From a virus, in IMG/VR virus record IMGVR_UViG_3300017917_001342, positions 62,001 to 126,000 of that record: DNA of 64,000 nucleotides. One strand, 5' to 3'. Below, one piece after another: positions 7,942 to 16,201 of this stretch. The position numbers and the translations under genes were made by a program. Each line of letters begins with the position of its first letter. The first letter of the stretch is position 1. A model generated the notes under the pieces. It was not told where the DNA came from. It ran no database searches and saw only the letters and a list, made by a program, of their open reading frames with translations.

Positions 7942-8013
7942 GGTAGTCTATTTAACTACCAAACCGCCACCATTGTCAATACAGTTAATTGTGGCTCAAA
8001 CCACAACATATAG

Positions 8014-8520
8014 TCACTTTGCGAATTTAAAGTAGCAATCTACAGCCTCTTGGTACTTCGGTTCCAGGGTTTTATAGTACTCTGGATCCTTGATACCACG
8101 TAGAATTATCCTTATTTCTTCGTCGGTTATGTCAATTTCGCGCAATCTTGCTTCAAACATTTCCATAAACGGATTGGGAACTGCTTTTGCTTTGGCCACA
8201 AAATCTACTCTGATGACATCAGCGGAATCTTGCTTCTTTGACTTTTGATCAGCGTAATACCGCTTCAAATTGGGAATTCTTGGTACAGAATTAGGATCAT
8301 AACCGATTTTTTCAACAAGATTGTTTTGCGGAACTTCTACAGTTTCCACAGTTACAATTTCAGCTTGCACTTCTACAGTTTCAATTGGTTTAGGAAACAG
8401 TATTGAGCCTTTACGTTCAATACGCTTTTCCCATCGTGACAATCGGTCAAGAGCAATTTTGCTGACGTCTGCCAGCAATTGCTTTTCAAATACAAACAAT
8501 GCTTTTGTAAGCCAACCCAT
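8014..8520 (-). CDS. Hypothetical protein, 168 aa
   Basis: AGGAA lies about 10 nt before the ATG. The N-terminus MGWLTKALFVFEKQLLADVS is amphipathic. A valine- and glutamate-rich linker (about 44-68) leads to a charged helical C-terminal half. No motif recognised. It sits between the transglycosylase and the Pth2-like gene in the minus-strand early block. Confidence 0.7.
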   Translation of the reverse strand: MGWLTKALFVFEKQLLADVSKIALDRLSRWEKRIERKGSILFPKPIETVEVQAEIVTVETVEVPQNNLVEKIGYDPNSVPRIPNLKRYYADQKSKKQDSADVIRVDFVAKAKAVPNPFMEMFEARLREIDITDEEIRIILRGIKDPEYYKTLEPKYQEAVDCYFKFAK

Positions 8521-8606
8521 GTTTTATTTCCTGTTTAAAGTAGTAGAATGCACTGTGCCGCAAAGCGACACAGTACACATTACTTAACACGATTACGATG
8601 CGTTGT

Positions 8607-9083
8607 CTATGGATGAAGTGGGAATTGACCTACAATAGTAAACAATTCTTCTTTGTATCCAAAGATGTAGGCCGCAGTTGCTTCTTTACGGAAGCAGGTA
8701 TAACCACCACTTGCATTAGGAATAGGCTGTGCAGTGTGATTGGTAGGATAGATCAAACTGAAAATTTCAGCATCAACAGTATAGGGATATGTAGGATCGA
8801 TTACTACACCCTGTGCAAATCCCATTTGTTCAGCTTGGTTAACCGCATCTACTACTGCTGCCCATGGCGCTTTGAGGTTAATCTGTGTACCAAATCCTTG
8901 TGACGTAGCAGACATCCATTCTTGTACCAATGGATTGATGTCATCGCCGTGCTTCATAGGTTCGATTACGTTGCGTTGCACAAAAGCATTAGCAGCATGT
9001 CCGCTGTGTGCTTGCGCTTTGCCAGGAGTCATACTGTTCATATCAGTGCGAACAAACACATAGAGGACAGGAATATCTGCCAT
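8607..9083 (-). CDS. Peptidyl-tRNA hydrolase 2-like protein
   Basis: The N-terminal part, YVFVRTDMNSMTPGKAQAHSGHAANAF, matches the Pth2 pattern of a hydrophobic strand, R-x-D, G-K-x-A/Q and a (C/S)-H-A-A helix. Pth2 enzymes release peptides from stalled peptidyl-tRNA. The 158 residues are longer than typical Pth2 (about 120), with extra sequence in the second half. AAGGA precedes the ATG. A tRNA-linked role fits the phage's tRNA and RNA ligase genes; the family call is moderately secure. Confidence 0.6.
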   Translation of the reverse strand: MADIPVLYVFVRTDMNSMTPGKAQAHSGHAANAFVQRNVIEPMKHGDDINPLVQEWMSATSQGFGTQINLKAPWAAVVDAVNQAEQMGFAQGVVIDPTYPYTVDAEIFSLIYPTNHTAQPIPNASGGYTCFRKEATAAYIFGYKEELFTIVGQFPLHP

Positions 9084-9112
9084 AGTTATTTTCCTTGTTA
9101 AATCAGTGCAGG

Positions 9113-9496
9113 TCAGTAAACCCGCACAATGAGGTGTCCGTTGTCAACTTTAACTTCTACTTTGCCGAGTGCAAGCAACGGTCCGTAGAGTTTAGCATTT
9201 TTTTCTGCAAGCGAAACTCGACGAAGTTTGATGCCTGCATCGCTGACTTTCACAGCTTCGAACGGAGTGCGCGAACCAAGACCACGCTTGGTGTAGTAGT
9301 TAGGACGATGCCCAAAAAAGTCTTTGATGATATCGCTCACAGCATTGATACGATCAATATGCGCATCAGTATCAAAAAGCTTGTGGTGTTTTTCGCCTGC
9401 TTCTTCGCTGCGATAGGTTGCATTGAGATACGCACCCAATCCATTACCCATTTTGCGAGTGTTGTTGAGATCTTCTTGAACAAGCTGTGCGGTCAT
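9113..9496 (-). CDS. Hypothetical protein, 127 aa
   Basis: The start MTAQLVQEDL at 9496 was chosen over ATG 9541 because AAGGA lies about 9 nt upstream and the promoter -10 (9532-9537) lies between the two. The protein is basic and helical with a C-terminal beta segment (KVEVKVDNGHLIVRVY). No known domain recognised. Confidence 0.7.
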   Translation of the reverse strand: MTAQLVQEDLNNTRKMGNGLGAYLNATYRSEEAGEKHHKLFDTDAHIDRINAVSDIIKDFFGHRPNYYTKRGLGSRTPFEAVKVSDAGIKLRRVSLAEKNAKLYGPLLALGKVEVKVDNGHLIVRVY

Positions 9497-9531
9497 CGGT
9501 TTGATCCTTTTGCAAATGTTAGTGTGATGCA

Positions 9532-9560
9532 TACATAACATGAGTATGCATCACTGTCAA
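9532..9560 (-). promoter_or_regulatory. Early promoter
   Basis: Minus-strand TTGACA (9560-9555), 17-nt spacer, TATGTA (9537-9532), about 35 nt upstream of the start at 9496. Confidence 0.65.
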
Positions 9561-9567
9561 GTCTATA

Positions 9568-9855
9568 TCAGTTGCACCAGTAGCTTTCGCTAGCAACCGA
9601 GCAGTGCCACGGCGTGTTAACGGATTCTTCAACCAGTTCGCCAGTAAGAGCGTGACGAACCATGTGCGTACCAGCAATCAACATGCTGTACATCTTGTTG
9701 TCTTGCACAGCAAGTTGGTCTTCGGCAATGTTCTTTTTACGGCAAATACGAGTCTTTGCTGCTTTTGCAGCAGCTTCGGTAGCATAGTACTGCTTACCAT
9801 AAGCACGTTCGGTAACAATTGCAGTAGTGTTGACATTGTAAACCACGTAAGCCAT
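9568..9855 (-). CDS. Small hypothetical protein, 95 aa
   Basis: The start MAYVVYNVNT at 9855 has AAGGAG 9 nt upstream; the in-frame ATG at 9918 lies in the promoter. The sequence has KQYYATEAAAKAAKTRICRKK and so resembles small phage proteins with a tyrosine/alanine helix followed by CR. It also recalls the A-x-x-CR end of the 5296 and 5535 proteins. Function unknown. Confidence 0.7.
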   Translation of the reverse strand: MAYVVYNVNTTAIVTERAYGKQYYATEAAAKAAKTRICRKKNIAEDQLAVQDNKMYSMLIAGTHMVRHALTGELVEESVNTPWHCSVASESYWCN

Positions 9856-9886
9856 GTTGTGCGCTCCTTGCTGCGTTATGTTTATA

Positions 9887-9914
9887 TACATAGCATAGGC
9901 ACAGGCAGTGTCAA
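9887..9914 (-). promoter_or_regulatory. Early promoter
   Basis: Minus-strand TTGACA (9914-9909), 16-nt spacer, TATGTA (9892-9887), upstream of the gene starting at 9855. Confidence 0.65.
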
Positions 9915-9927
9915 CCAAAATTTTTGG

Positions 9928-10269
9928 TTAACTTACAGATTCTGTAAAAATAATATGGCTGTCGTATTTGTCTAAAAATCTACTATAATCTTCAACATTA
10001 TCAAAGTAATAGATCACTCGATCGTTGTATGCCATACTGCTGGTAAATCTCACTGCTATGTCACCAATGAGATTGCGTTCACACCATCGACGTATTTCAA
10101 ACATTGTGTTGTGAGTAAACCATTCTGTTTGTGTGTCCATAGATGCAGCATGTGGCCACATGCGATTGGGCCACGGTGGATCCCGCTGATCATACTTTAA
10201 TAGATCAGCGGGCATAATCCACAACACTGTGTTTGGATCTAGACTATCTAAATCAATCCAACGTGCCAT
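9928..10269 (-). CDS. Hypothetical protein, 113 aa
   Basis: Last of four tightly packed unknown genes transcribed from 11411 leftward. It contains EIRRWCERNLIGDIAVRF followed by YYFDNVEDYSRFLDKY. That resembles the pattern of its two upstream neighbours: a W helix, a strand, then an acidic-aromatic segment ending in F. This hints at diverged duplicates. No family recognised. Confidence 0.65.
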   Translation of the reverse strand: MARWIDLDSLDPNTVLWIMPADLLKYDQRDPPWPNRMWPHAASMDTQTEWFTHNTMFEIRRWCERNLIGDIAVRFTSSMAYNDRVIYYFDNVEDYSRFLDKYDSHIIFTESVS

Positions 10270-10271
10270 TA

Positions 10272-10589
10272 TTACATAGGACCGTCATATTCATATTCAT
10301 TTGGTAATGGTACATTATGACACAAACTAAACAATAGTGCATCAGATTTGTCATACAGTTCTATGTATAGGAATTCTCCGTTTCTTAAAGAGAACATAAA
10401 ACTGTCAGTGTCCCATCTACCTGTGCAGTTATCAACTAGCCATTTATACATTGTTGATTGTGTATAGTTTTTATTATCACATTCGCATTCTATCAGCCAT
10501 TTACTTGTATCAGTAATATCGAATGTACCATCTGACCGCACATCGGCGGGTTGGTAGAAGAATTGTTTAATTCTCAAGTTATTATCCAT
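10272..10589 (-). CDS. Hypothetical protein, 105 aa
   Basis: Starts inside the end of the next gene upstream and ends 3 nt before the next start. It has MYKWLVDNCTGRWDTDSFMFSL and LYDKSDALLFSL, a layout like that of its neighbours, suggesting a local family. The acidic C-terminus is NEYEYDGPM. Function unknown. Confidence 0.65.
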   Translation of the reverse strand: MDNNLRIKQFFYQPADVRSDGTFDITDTSKWLIECECDNKNYTQSTMYKWLVDNCTGRWDTDSFMFSLRNGEFLYIELYDKSDALLFSLCHNVPLPNEYEYDGPM

Positions 10590-10905
10590 GTGTTAAAATG
10601 TAATATAGTTTTACTTCTTCAAAATCTTCGTACTTTTTAAAAAACACTTCGTAGTCTTTTGAACTGCATAGCCAACTGGTAAATTTTTCAGGTTCTTTTT
10701 CGTGTTGATACCATTCAAGTGTATATTTGTAAGAACCTTTACCAAGCAACATCTCACAGGATTTTACAAAGCTATAATAACGACCTTTTGGTACAGTTAA
10801 GCGAAATTGATAGCCTCGACCAAATGCAGGATTGCGTTGGTTAATTCTACAGAATGTACCAAATTGGTACCGAGTATTTCGATATGCAATGTTGCTAGGT
10901 TGCAT
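10582..10905 (-). CDS. Hypothetical protein, 107 aa
   Basis: The ATG at 10905 overlaps the upstream stop as TGATG. The TTG one codon earlier is an alternative start. It contains SFVKSCEMLLGKGSYKYTLEW and EVFFKKYEDFEEVKLYYIL, similar in layout to the next two proteins. The base composition is very AT-rich here. Function unknown. Confidence 0.65.
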   Translation of the reverse strand: MQPSNIAYRNTRYQFGTFCRINQRNPAFGRGYQFRLTVPKGRYYSFVKSCEMLLGKGSYKYTLEWYQHEKEPEKFTSWLCSSKDYEVFFKKYEDFEEVKLYYILTHG

Positions 10906-11411
10906 CAAATAGTAACTGATTGTGTTAAAGCAAAATTCAATGCTTTTTTATGATTGTCTATTAGTACTTCACATTTTCCGGAACCAATTGGCAATATTTC
11001 CCAACCATTGCCCATGTATGCATTAACTTGTTCGTCGAGTTCTATTTCTCGGCCTACATTTTTCTTTAACCATTTGATTGAATTAATGAGGTCGCTTGAA
11101 TTGATCACTATTCGTTTAGCATTGCTCCATTTTTTCTTAAATTTTGTGTAGTCTAGTTCTTTAAGAAAAATAAAGCTGAATATCTCATAAAAACAATATT
11201 CTTTTTCTGTAGAATCAGTGTCACTGGATTTAGAGATCTCATCTTCCCAAAGTAAAAAGCATTTGTCAGCTTTAAGCTTTTTTGTAATATAATCTCTATG
11301 ATTTTTATATCGTTTATAATGTTTTTTGTTAGGCCACTCTTTGTTGTATTCAGCAACAGCATTTTCAATATATTTTTGAATTAATTCCGGGTGTGCATAA
11401 AAATTGCTCAT
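10905..11411 (-). CDS. Hypothetical protein, 168 aa
   Basis: The start overlaps the DNA ligase stop (ATGA), so it is probably translated by coupling. The protein is lysine- and tyrosine-rich with a charged N-terminal half and a C-terminal part NAYMGNGWEILPIGSGKCEV. It heads the four-gene unknown group. Nothing identifies a function. Confidence 0.65.
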   Translation of the reverse strand: MSNFYAHPELIQKYIENAVAEYNKEWPNKKHYKRYKNHRDYITKKLKADKCFLLWEDEISKSSDTDSTEKEYCFYEIFSFIFLKELDYTKFKKKWSNAKRIVINSSDLINSIKWLKKNVGREIELDEQVNAYMGNGWEILPIGSGKCEVLIDNHKKALNFALTQSVTI

Positions 11412-12754
11412 TCATCATCTTTCTTTTTGTCGTTACGGAAGCCCATGAATGTAGGAAATCTCACGCTCCATACATCATCGCTATCTTGATTCTTAGTCAG
11501 CGCATCGCCTTTGATTTCAACAATGCGGCCAATAACTGCGTTGCGATTACGCCAAATTTCATCACGCAGCTCTTCACTAAAGCCACTGCCTACACTGACT
11601 TCAATCAGCTTGTCTTGATCAACTCCGCGGCACACAAGGTTACCAAGTGTATGCTTGAAGCGGCTGTCTTCTTTACCAGGTTCAACACCAATCACTTCGA
11701 GATCAACTGTGATAAAAGGCTTCATCTTAAGCCATGCATCGGTGCGCTTAGTACGATAGGTAGCAGCAGGGTCTTTGATCATAATGCCTTCGTAGCCAGC
11801 AGCAACAGTTTCGTTGTTAAACTGTTTGAACTCTGCTTGACCTTCCGGTGTGTCAAGGTCAATGGCTTTTTTAGGAATCACATAAACACGTTCACCGCAG
11901 TGTTCTTTCAGCAGTGGCATGAAACCAACCAGCACATCTTGTCGATCTCTCTGTGACATTTTGCATTCGCCTGCAAGAAAGTCAACCAATGGCACAATAT
12001 CAAACAGCGCCAGTTTGGCATCGCTAGTGTCAACGTTTTCTTTGCGGTTTAGCTGCTTCATTAGATCTTGGAAATTGCGGCTAACCATTTCTCCATCAAG
12101 CACAATGCTCTGCTTGAGGTGCGGAATCAGTTTGGCAAGATCGCTGGAAATCTTATCAAAGCGATCGTTCTGCCGACCATCACGGCTGTATTGCGTAACA
12201 GTTTTGTTGTCGATGTTAACAATGCTGATAATACGAACACCGTCAAGCTTGGGATCGAGATATTTCCAACCTTTCATCTTCTTAGGATGATCATCTGCGT
12301 TCTTAGCAAGTTGGCAGCTAAACACAGGAATAATATAGTCTTCAGTGCCTTCAAGGCTTTCAAGCACTTTGTTAACAGTGCTTTCGGTAATGCCACACTT
12401 GAGATCTTTAAGCAATATGCGACGATACCACCCGTTCCACTCGTCAGTACTTGACACATTTGCAGCATCGCGCAGTGCGTCACGAGCAGCATTGCCTGTG
12501 AGTTCACGTAGTCGCAAACGTTCAAGCAGTGCAGTAAACTTTTCCCAGTTCATACCGCTTACAAAGCCTGGCATGTCAGGATCTTCAATCTGAGGCGCTT
12601 TCTTAACACCAAAGGTAACCATAGCATCATATGCTAGCTTGGCACCTGCAAAAAATTCTACACAACCCTGCTCCCAGGCATTGCGAATGATACGTTCTTT
12701 ATCCAAACGCCCGCTGGTGGATTCAAGCTGGGCAATGACTTCGTAGGGTTTCAT
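11408..12754 (-). CDS. ATP-dependent DNA ligase
   Basis: A 448-residue ligase. Motif I is DPKLDGVR, with the AMP-accepting lysine; it is followed by VLDGEMV (motif III), EGIMIKDP (motif IV), and DAWLKMKP plus the C-terminal OB-fold strands. Length and order match the T4 gp30 type. It seals nicks during replication, recombination and repair. Start MKPYEVIAQL at 12754 was preferred to the upstream in-frame TTG. A strong early promoter lies at 12786-12814. Confidence 0.92.
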   Translation of the reverse strand: MKPYEVIAQLESTSGRLDKERIIRNAWEQGCVEFFAGAKLAYDAMVTFGVKKAPQIEDPDMPGFVSGMNWEKFTALLERLRLRELTGNAARDALRDAANVSSTDEWNGWYRRILLKDLKCGITESTVNKVLESLEGTEDYIIPVFSCQLAKNADDHPKKMKGWKYLDPKLDGVRIISIVNIDNKTVTQYSRDGRQNDRFDKISSDLAKLIPHLKQSIVLDGEMVSRNFQDLMKQLNRKENVDTSDAKLALFDIVPLVDFLAGECKMSQRDRQDVLVGFMPLLKEHCGERVYVIPKKAIDLDTPEGQAEFKQFNNETVAAGYEGIMIKDPAATYRTKRTDAWLKMKPFITVDLEVIGVEPGKEDSRFKHTLGNLVCRGVDQDKLIEVSVGSGFSEELRDEIWRNRNAVIGRIVEIKGDALTKNQDSDDVWSVRFPTFMGFRNDKKKDDE

Positions 12755-12785
12755 GTGATGTCTCAACAGTGTTGGTTACTGTTGA

Positions 12786-12814
12786 GTTATAGCATGCAGA
12801 TCAATGTCTGTCAA
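12786..12814 (-). promoter_or_regulatory. Early promoter with 5' hairpin
   Basis: Minus-strand TTGACA (12814-12809), 17-nt spacer, TATAAC (12791-12786). Directly downstream CTCAACAG and CTGTTGAG form an 8-bp inverted repeat that would place a hairpin at the mRNA 5' end. Confidence 0.75.
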
Positions 12815-12822
12815 TACTGTGT

Positions 12823-13644
12823 TTATTTCTCTATCGGCTGTGCTGCTAAGCTGCGTTCAAATGCAGACAGTTCAGGCCAATTTGCACTGTGCTTGCGCAA
12901 GTGATCAAGTATTCTGGTAACATGGTACACTGCATTTATCTTCATACGTTCTAACATGTATTTGATAATGTAAGGCTTAACTTCTGGATTGTTTAGAATG
13001 GTTGGGTTTTCAATGTAGGTTATGGTTGCAGGATTATCTTTAATAACTGCCCATTGTACAGATTCTGTAGGATTTACTATATGTTGTATACTATATGGAT
13101 CACGGTTAACTGCGGTCATTTGCAGTGTTTCATCAGGATCATCTATATAGCGTATATAATCTGGATCACTCTTTATAGCTTTGAGTTTGGTTTCGTAATC
13201 CATCTTGCCCAAATAATCAAACCAAGCAGCTTCTGCTTGCCCACTGAGATAGTAGCTGCCATAGGTTACATAGACTTCATTACCAGTATATCTGATAAAA
13301 TCTGTAACAGTGGAACGCCGTACATCACCTATATCAAATGGTGCAAACAGTTCTGTAAACAATGGGATTAATGCTGCATCTAAACCTTTAAGTTTATTAT
13401 CAGACGCAATTATACCTGTATCACCTGTGCTAAAGTAAACACGTATAATACCAGTAGCTACATCAAATTCCACTCGCACTACTAGTAGAGTGTTGCCGTT
13501 ATGTAGTTTTACTTTGTAGTTGAGATGATCAAAATACGCAACAGGTCCATTTTCTGACGGAGTAACTAATTCTATCCATTCAGGAGTTGAATCTGAGTTA
13601 TTCATTGATTCTATGAGTTTTATATGATGTCTGATATCTTGCAT
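12823..13644 (-). CDS. DUF4116-like repeat protein with WPE C-terminal module
   Basis: A 273-residue protein. The N-terminal 150 residues look like a beta-rich domain (LLVVRVEFDVATGIIRVYF). Degenerate repeats follow at about 155-215 (KAIKSDPDYIRYIDDPDETL, then NRDPYSIQHIVNPTESVQ), and the C-terminus has NWPELSAFERSLAAQ. It is thus related to the proteins ending at 2729 and 3340 on the other strand. The late box at 13649-13654 ends 4 nt before the ATG, with no ribosome binding site. Function unknown. Confidence 0.75.
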   Translation of the reverse strand: MQDIRHHIKLIESMNNSDSTPEWIELVTPSENGPVAYFDHLNYKVKLHNGNTLLVVRVEFDVATGIIRVYFSTGDTGIIASDNKLKGLDAALIPLFTELFAPFDIGDVRRSTVTDFIRYTGNEVYVTYGSYYLSGQAEAAWFDYLGKMDYETKLKAIKSDPDYIRYIDDPDETLQMTAVNRDPYSIQHIVNPTESVQWAVIKDNPATITYIENPTILNNPEVKPYIIKYMLERMKINAVYHVTRILDHLRKHSANWPELSAFERSLAAQPIEK

Positions 13645-13648
13645 GTGA

Positions 13649-13654
13649 TATTTA
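13649..13654 (-). promoter_or_regulatory. Late promoter box TAAATA
   Basis: Reads AATAAATATCAC then ATG on the minus strand; the box ends 4 nt before the start at 13644, predicting a leaderless mRNA. Confidence 0.6.
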
Positions 13655-13656
13655 TT

Positions 13657-13676
13657 AGTTCGGCGTAAGCCGAACT
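13657..13676. promoter_or_regulatory. 8-bp hairpin with tetraloop
   Basis: AGTTCGGC, GTAA, GCCGAACT forms a perfect stem. It lies just upstream of the late box of the 12823-13644 gene. It has no T-run on either strand, so it is not a standard terminator. It may mark the end of upstream transcripts or an RNA-processing site. The stretch from here to 13771 has no gene I can support. Confidence 0.5.
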
Positions 13677-13771
13677 GCGCCTTTCGTTTATTTCGTTTCG
13701 CAGGCTACACTCATAAACTCAATCGCTGGATTAATATTCTATGATCTTTTATATTTCGCTAGATTCTGTGC

Positions 13772-14051
13772 TCACAAGACGACAGTGTTGCCGTCTTGTA
13801 AAAAAAGGTCCAACATTTCGCTGAGTTCCTTAGCTTGTCCAACTGATCGCAACCTGGTTACAGGAAAGGGGCTGTCATGATTTCCTCCCTTTTACGTTGA
13901 TTTCTGCCCATCTCGTTCAATAGCCTTCGGACTAACAATACCATTGAATGTCATAGATGTAGGGTTACCGTCTACTACCCTAAGTGTCATGTAAAATGAC
14001 TTCGACCGTTGATTGCTTATTCTGATATGCAAAGCTTTTTATTTCAGTCAT
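13772..14051 (-). pseudogene. Broken small gene, two interruptions
   Basis: Frame A begins MTEIKSFAYQ at 14051 and stops at TAG 13982-13980. Frame B, shifted by +1, contains LRVVDGNPTSMTFNGIV and stops at TAA 13894-13892. It then continues in frame with KGGNHDSPFPVTRLRSVGQA to TGA 13774-13772. Joined, the three pieces read like one protein of about 90 residues. GGGAGG precedes an out-of-frame ATG at 13878 that opens a six-codon ORF. Decay of a small conserved gene is the simplest reading; recoding is possible. Confidence 0.45.
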
Positions 14052-14205
14052 GAGACTACGGAACCGGAACGCCGGAAGCTACACATCCACCATCAGTGGG
14101 TAGTGCATACCAGTCATGCTGCCGCCCATGTGCATCCCTCCCTGTCCGAAGGTGAGCAGTCCTAGTCGATCGCTTGGACAAGCTATCGGCAGTGTTCGTA
14201 CATAG
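14052..14205 (-). other. Intergenic stretch with doubtful short ORFs
   Basis: Between the terminator and the broken gene the minus strand has a GGGAGGG-led 19-codon ORF rich in Met, His and Gly (ATG at 14132), ending in TAG. It is too short and isolated to call. A longer in-frame extension without a start code is open upstream. No RNA gene recognised. Confidence 0.3.
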
Positions 14206-14236
14206 TAAAAAAGGGCAAGTAAACTTGCCCTTTTGA
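14206..14236. terminator. Rho-independent terminator, bidirectional
   Basis: AAGGGCAAGT with ACTTGCCCTT forms a strong stem flanked by A-run and T-run (aaaaaa before, tttt after). It lies just downstream of the minus-strand gene ending at 14240. Confidence 0.8.
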
Positions 14237-14239
14237 TGG

Positions 14240-15007
14240 TTATGGTTGCCAGCCAGGCGGCGGCGTTGCACCGCTAGTATAAGCAGGGAATGCACTGTTT
14301 GATGTGCTAGCTGTATATCTGCTCTTTAACACAATGCCTCTACGTTGTAGGTTTTTGCTACTGTCGTAGTATATTGCCATAATAGCATTTGGTATACTGT
14401 GATTTTCGCGTACAAACTGTGTTGGCACTGTATTCCATTGTGTTGCTTGTCCGAAACCTGTGCCAACATTTTGAGATACTGCATTTGTTACTGCTATGTT
14501 GTTTAAACTAGCACTAGATGCAACACCACTTGATATGCTCAGTCCTCGCAGTGCATTTGGATTATATCCACTGCTATGAGGATCTGCTGCATAGGTGTAG
14601 GTGGTATAAACAGGCTGTTGCCATTCTTTAAACACCATAGCACCTATTACACCAGTGTTGCTGACATTGCCACCTATTTTAGCCACATAGCTTTTGTCAC
14701 TGCGACTAAAGTAAAACTCCGCAGCAGTTTGGTTATCTAGCTTCCAACCTGGTATGTCAAGTGTGCTGTTGCCATTTACAACATAGCCTTCACTGAGATG
14801 TCCAGCAGGTTTGCCTTTTAAAACATCTAAGCCGTCTACGCTGAAGATTGCCAGTACTCTGTTAGGACTTCGGTTGGTAAAGCGGATAGTGTAATTACTA
14901 CCCTCTCTACCTTCTATCCAGACCTGACCTTGATGATAGTATTCATCTGCAGGTCTACGTCCTAGTGGGCAGATCTCCAGCTGATATTGTGCGCTGGGAT
15001 CGTACAT
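14240..15007 (-). CDS. Virion-type protein of the SVDG/GVIG family
   Basis: A 255-residue protein. Residues 25-130 match a pattern seen in many uncharacterised bacterial and phage proteins: YTIRFTNRSPNRVLAIFSVDG, then GYVVNGNSTLDIPGW and GVIGAMVFKEW. The second half is serine/alanine-rich, and the end is GATPPPGWQP. It directly follows the vWA gene with a 1-nt gap and is followed by a terminator, so the two form a unit. Late expression from 15852 is likely. Function unknown. Confidence 0.6.
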   Translation of the reverse strand: MYDPSAQYQLEICPLGRRPADEYYHQGQVWIEGREGSNYTIRFTNRSPNRVLAIFSVDGLDVLKGKPAGHLSEGYVVNGNSTLDIPGWKLDNQTAAEFYFSRSDKSYVAKIGGNVSNTGVIGAMVFKEWQQPVYTTYTYAADPHSSGYNPNALRGLSISSGVASSASLNNIAVTNAVSQNVGTGFGQATQWNTVPTQFVRENHSIPNAIMAIYYDSSKNLQRRGIVLKSRYTASTSNSAFPAYTSGATPPPGWQP

Positions 15008-15008
15008 C

Positions 15009-15767
15009 TCACTTTACCTTTGCACGTTCTTCGTCTGTGAAGCTAGCACTGGCGTAGACAGCTTGGGTATCCATACCAGCCATTTTAGCACTGCGCATAC
15101 GAACAGTAGTTGCACTAAGCACATCCATGGTCTGAGCCATGTTAGCTGTGCTGTAGTTAACACTGTTAGACACGTTCATACCAAAACTTGCACCTACAGA
15201 GAACGCATCAATGTTTGCACCTAGGAATACAAAACTCCAGTCTGCTTTTTCAGCAGCAGCAACCATAGCTTTGATCTGCTCGTTGTTGTATTTGCGGCTG
15301 GAATTTTCCTCACCGTCGGTCATAATCAACACGATTACACCCGGACGATCTTTCTTCTTAGACTTCTCAAGAGTAGTGTTAACTTGCTCAATTGTATAAC
15401 CAATGCAGTCAAGTAGGTTGGTACCACCATTGGGTGTGTAGTTGGTTTTGTCAAGTGCAGGTACTTCTGCAAGTGGACGATCAGCAAATACAGTTTTGAT
15501 CTGAGGTGCATCAAACTTGTTCAGCGTAAGCACAGCATCGCCTGCATCTTTTGCAGCACGCTGGCCTTGTACGAATTCATTGAATCCACTGATAGTCTGT
15601 TCCCAGCAGCTATTCATACTGCCGCTTTCGTCTAGTACAACTGCGATAAGGTTACCGTTGGTACCAGCTTTTTTAAATTTGTATTTGGGAGTTGTAGTTG
15701 CAACTGTGGTTGTTACAGTTGTCTGTGCGAGGCCGAGGCCAGGAAACGGATTGGGTAGTGTAGCCAT
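15009..15767 (-). CDS. von Willebrand factor A domain protein
   Basis: The vWA fold is shown by the MIDAS motif DESGSMNSCW at about residue 47, the conserved threonine in NGGTNLLDC, and MTDGEENSS near 150. These bind a metal and protein ligands. The N-terminal 35 residues are low-complexity (TTVTTTVATTT). AAGGAG lies close to the ATG. The gene has a long leader with a perfect TATAAATA box at 15852-15859, so it is probably a late virion protein or assembly factor. Confidence 0.85.
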   Translation of the reverse strand: MATLPNPFPGLGLAQTTVTTTVATTTPKYKFKKAGTNGNLIAVVLDESGSMNSCWEQTISGFNEFVQGQRAAKDAGDAVLTLNKFDAPQIKTVFADRPLAEVPALDKTNYTPNGGTNLLDCIGYTIEQVNTTLEKSKKKDRPGVIVLIMTDGEENSSRKYNNEQIKAMVAAAEKADWSFVFLGANIDAFSVGASFGMNVSNSVNYSTANMAQTMDVLSATTVRMRSAKMAGMDTQAVYASASFTDEERAKVK

Positions 15768-15851
15768 TGTTTTCTCCTTTAGGGTCTTAACTGCCTAGAA
15801 TCACCTCTAGGTCTTTACCGCCCTATTACTGCACCCTGTGTGCATTAAAAC

Positions 15852-15859
15852 TATTTATA
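15852..15859 (-). promoter_or_regulatory. Late promoter TATAAATA
   Basis: A perfect T4-type late box on the minus strand, about 85 nt before the vWA gene. The leader between them holds an inverted repeat, CCTAGA with TCTAGG. Confidence 0.65.
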
Positions 15860-15883
15860 GTGCCTAAAAGCGCAAAACTCAAA

Positions 15884-16201
15884 TCATCCTTGTTCTTTTT
15901 TAATCTGCTGTATACTATTTCTTATAGTATCAATTTCTGGCCAGGCTACACCTAATTCGCTAACTTGCCACGCTAATGCATCTGCTAGATAGAAAGCTTC
16001 TCGTTTAAAGTATGTTAAAATCATACGTATAATTTGCGTTTTATGTGGATCTAACAGTTCTGCATGGTTACCTCGATAACCAATATCTAACAGTTCTAAC
16101 AGAGCAACCCTCACGCCACCCATGTTATCATCGTCAAGAAATTCTTTGAGATATTTCAAATGATTCTTTGGATTGCGTTCTTCAGTGAGTTTGTATGTCA
16201 T
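15884..16201 (-). CDS. Small helical protein with WPE module
   Basis: The start MTYKLTEERN at 16201 was chosen because AAAGGA precedes it and ATGA overlaps the upstream stop. The 105-residue product is helical. It ends with VAWPEIDTIRNSIQQIKK, the same C-terminal module as the DUF4116-like proteins, but lacks their repeats. It seems to be a free-standing version of that module. Function unknown. Confidence 0.65.
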   Translation of the reverse strand: MTYKLTEERNPKNHLKYLKEFLDDDNMGGVRVALLELLDIGYRGNHAELLDPHKTQIIRMILTYFKREAFYLADALAWQVSELGVAWPEIDTIRNSIQQIKKEQG

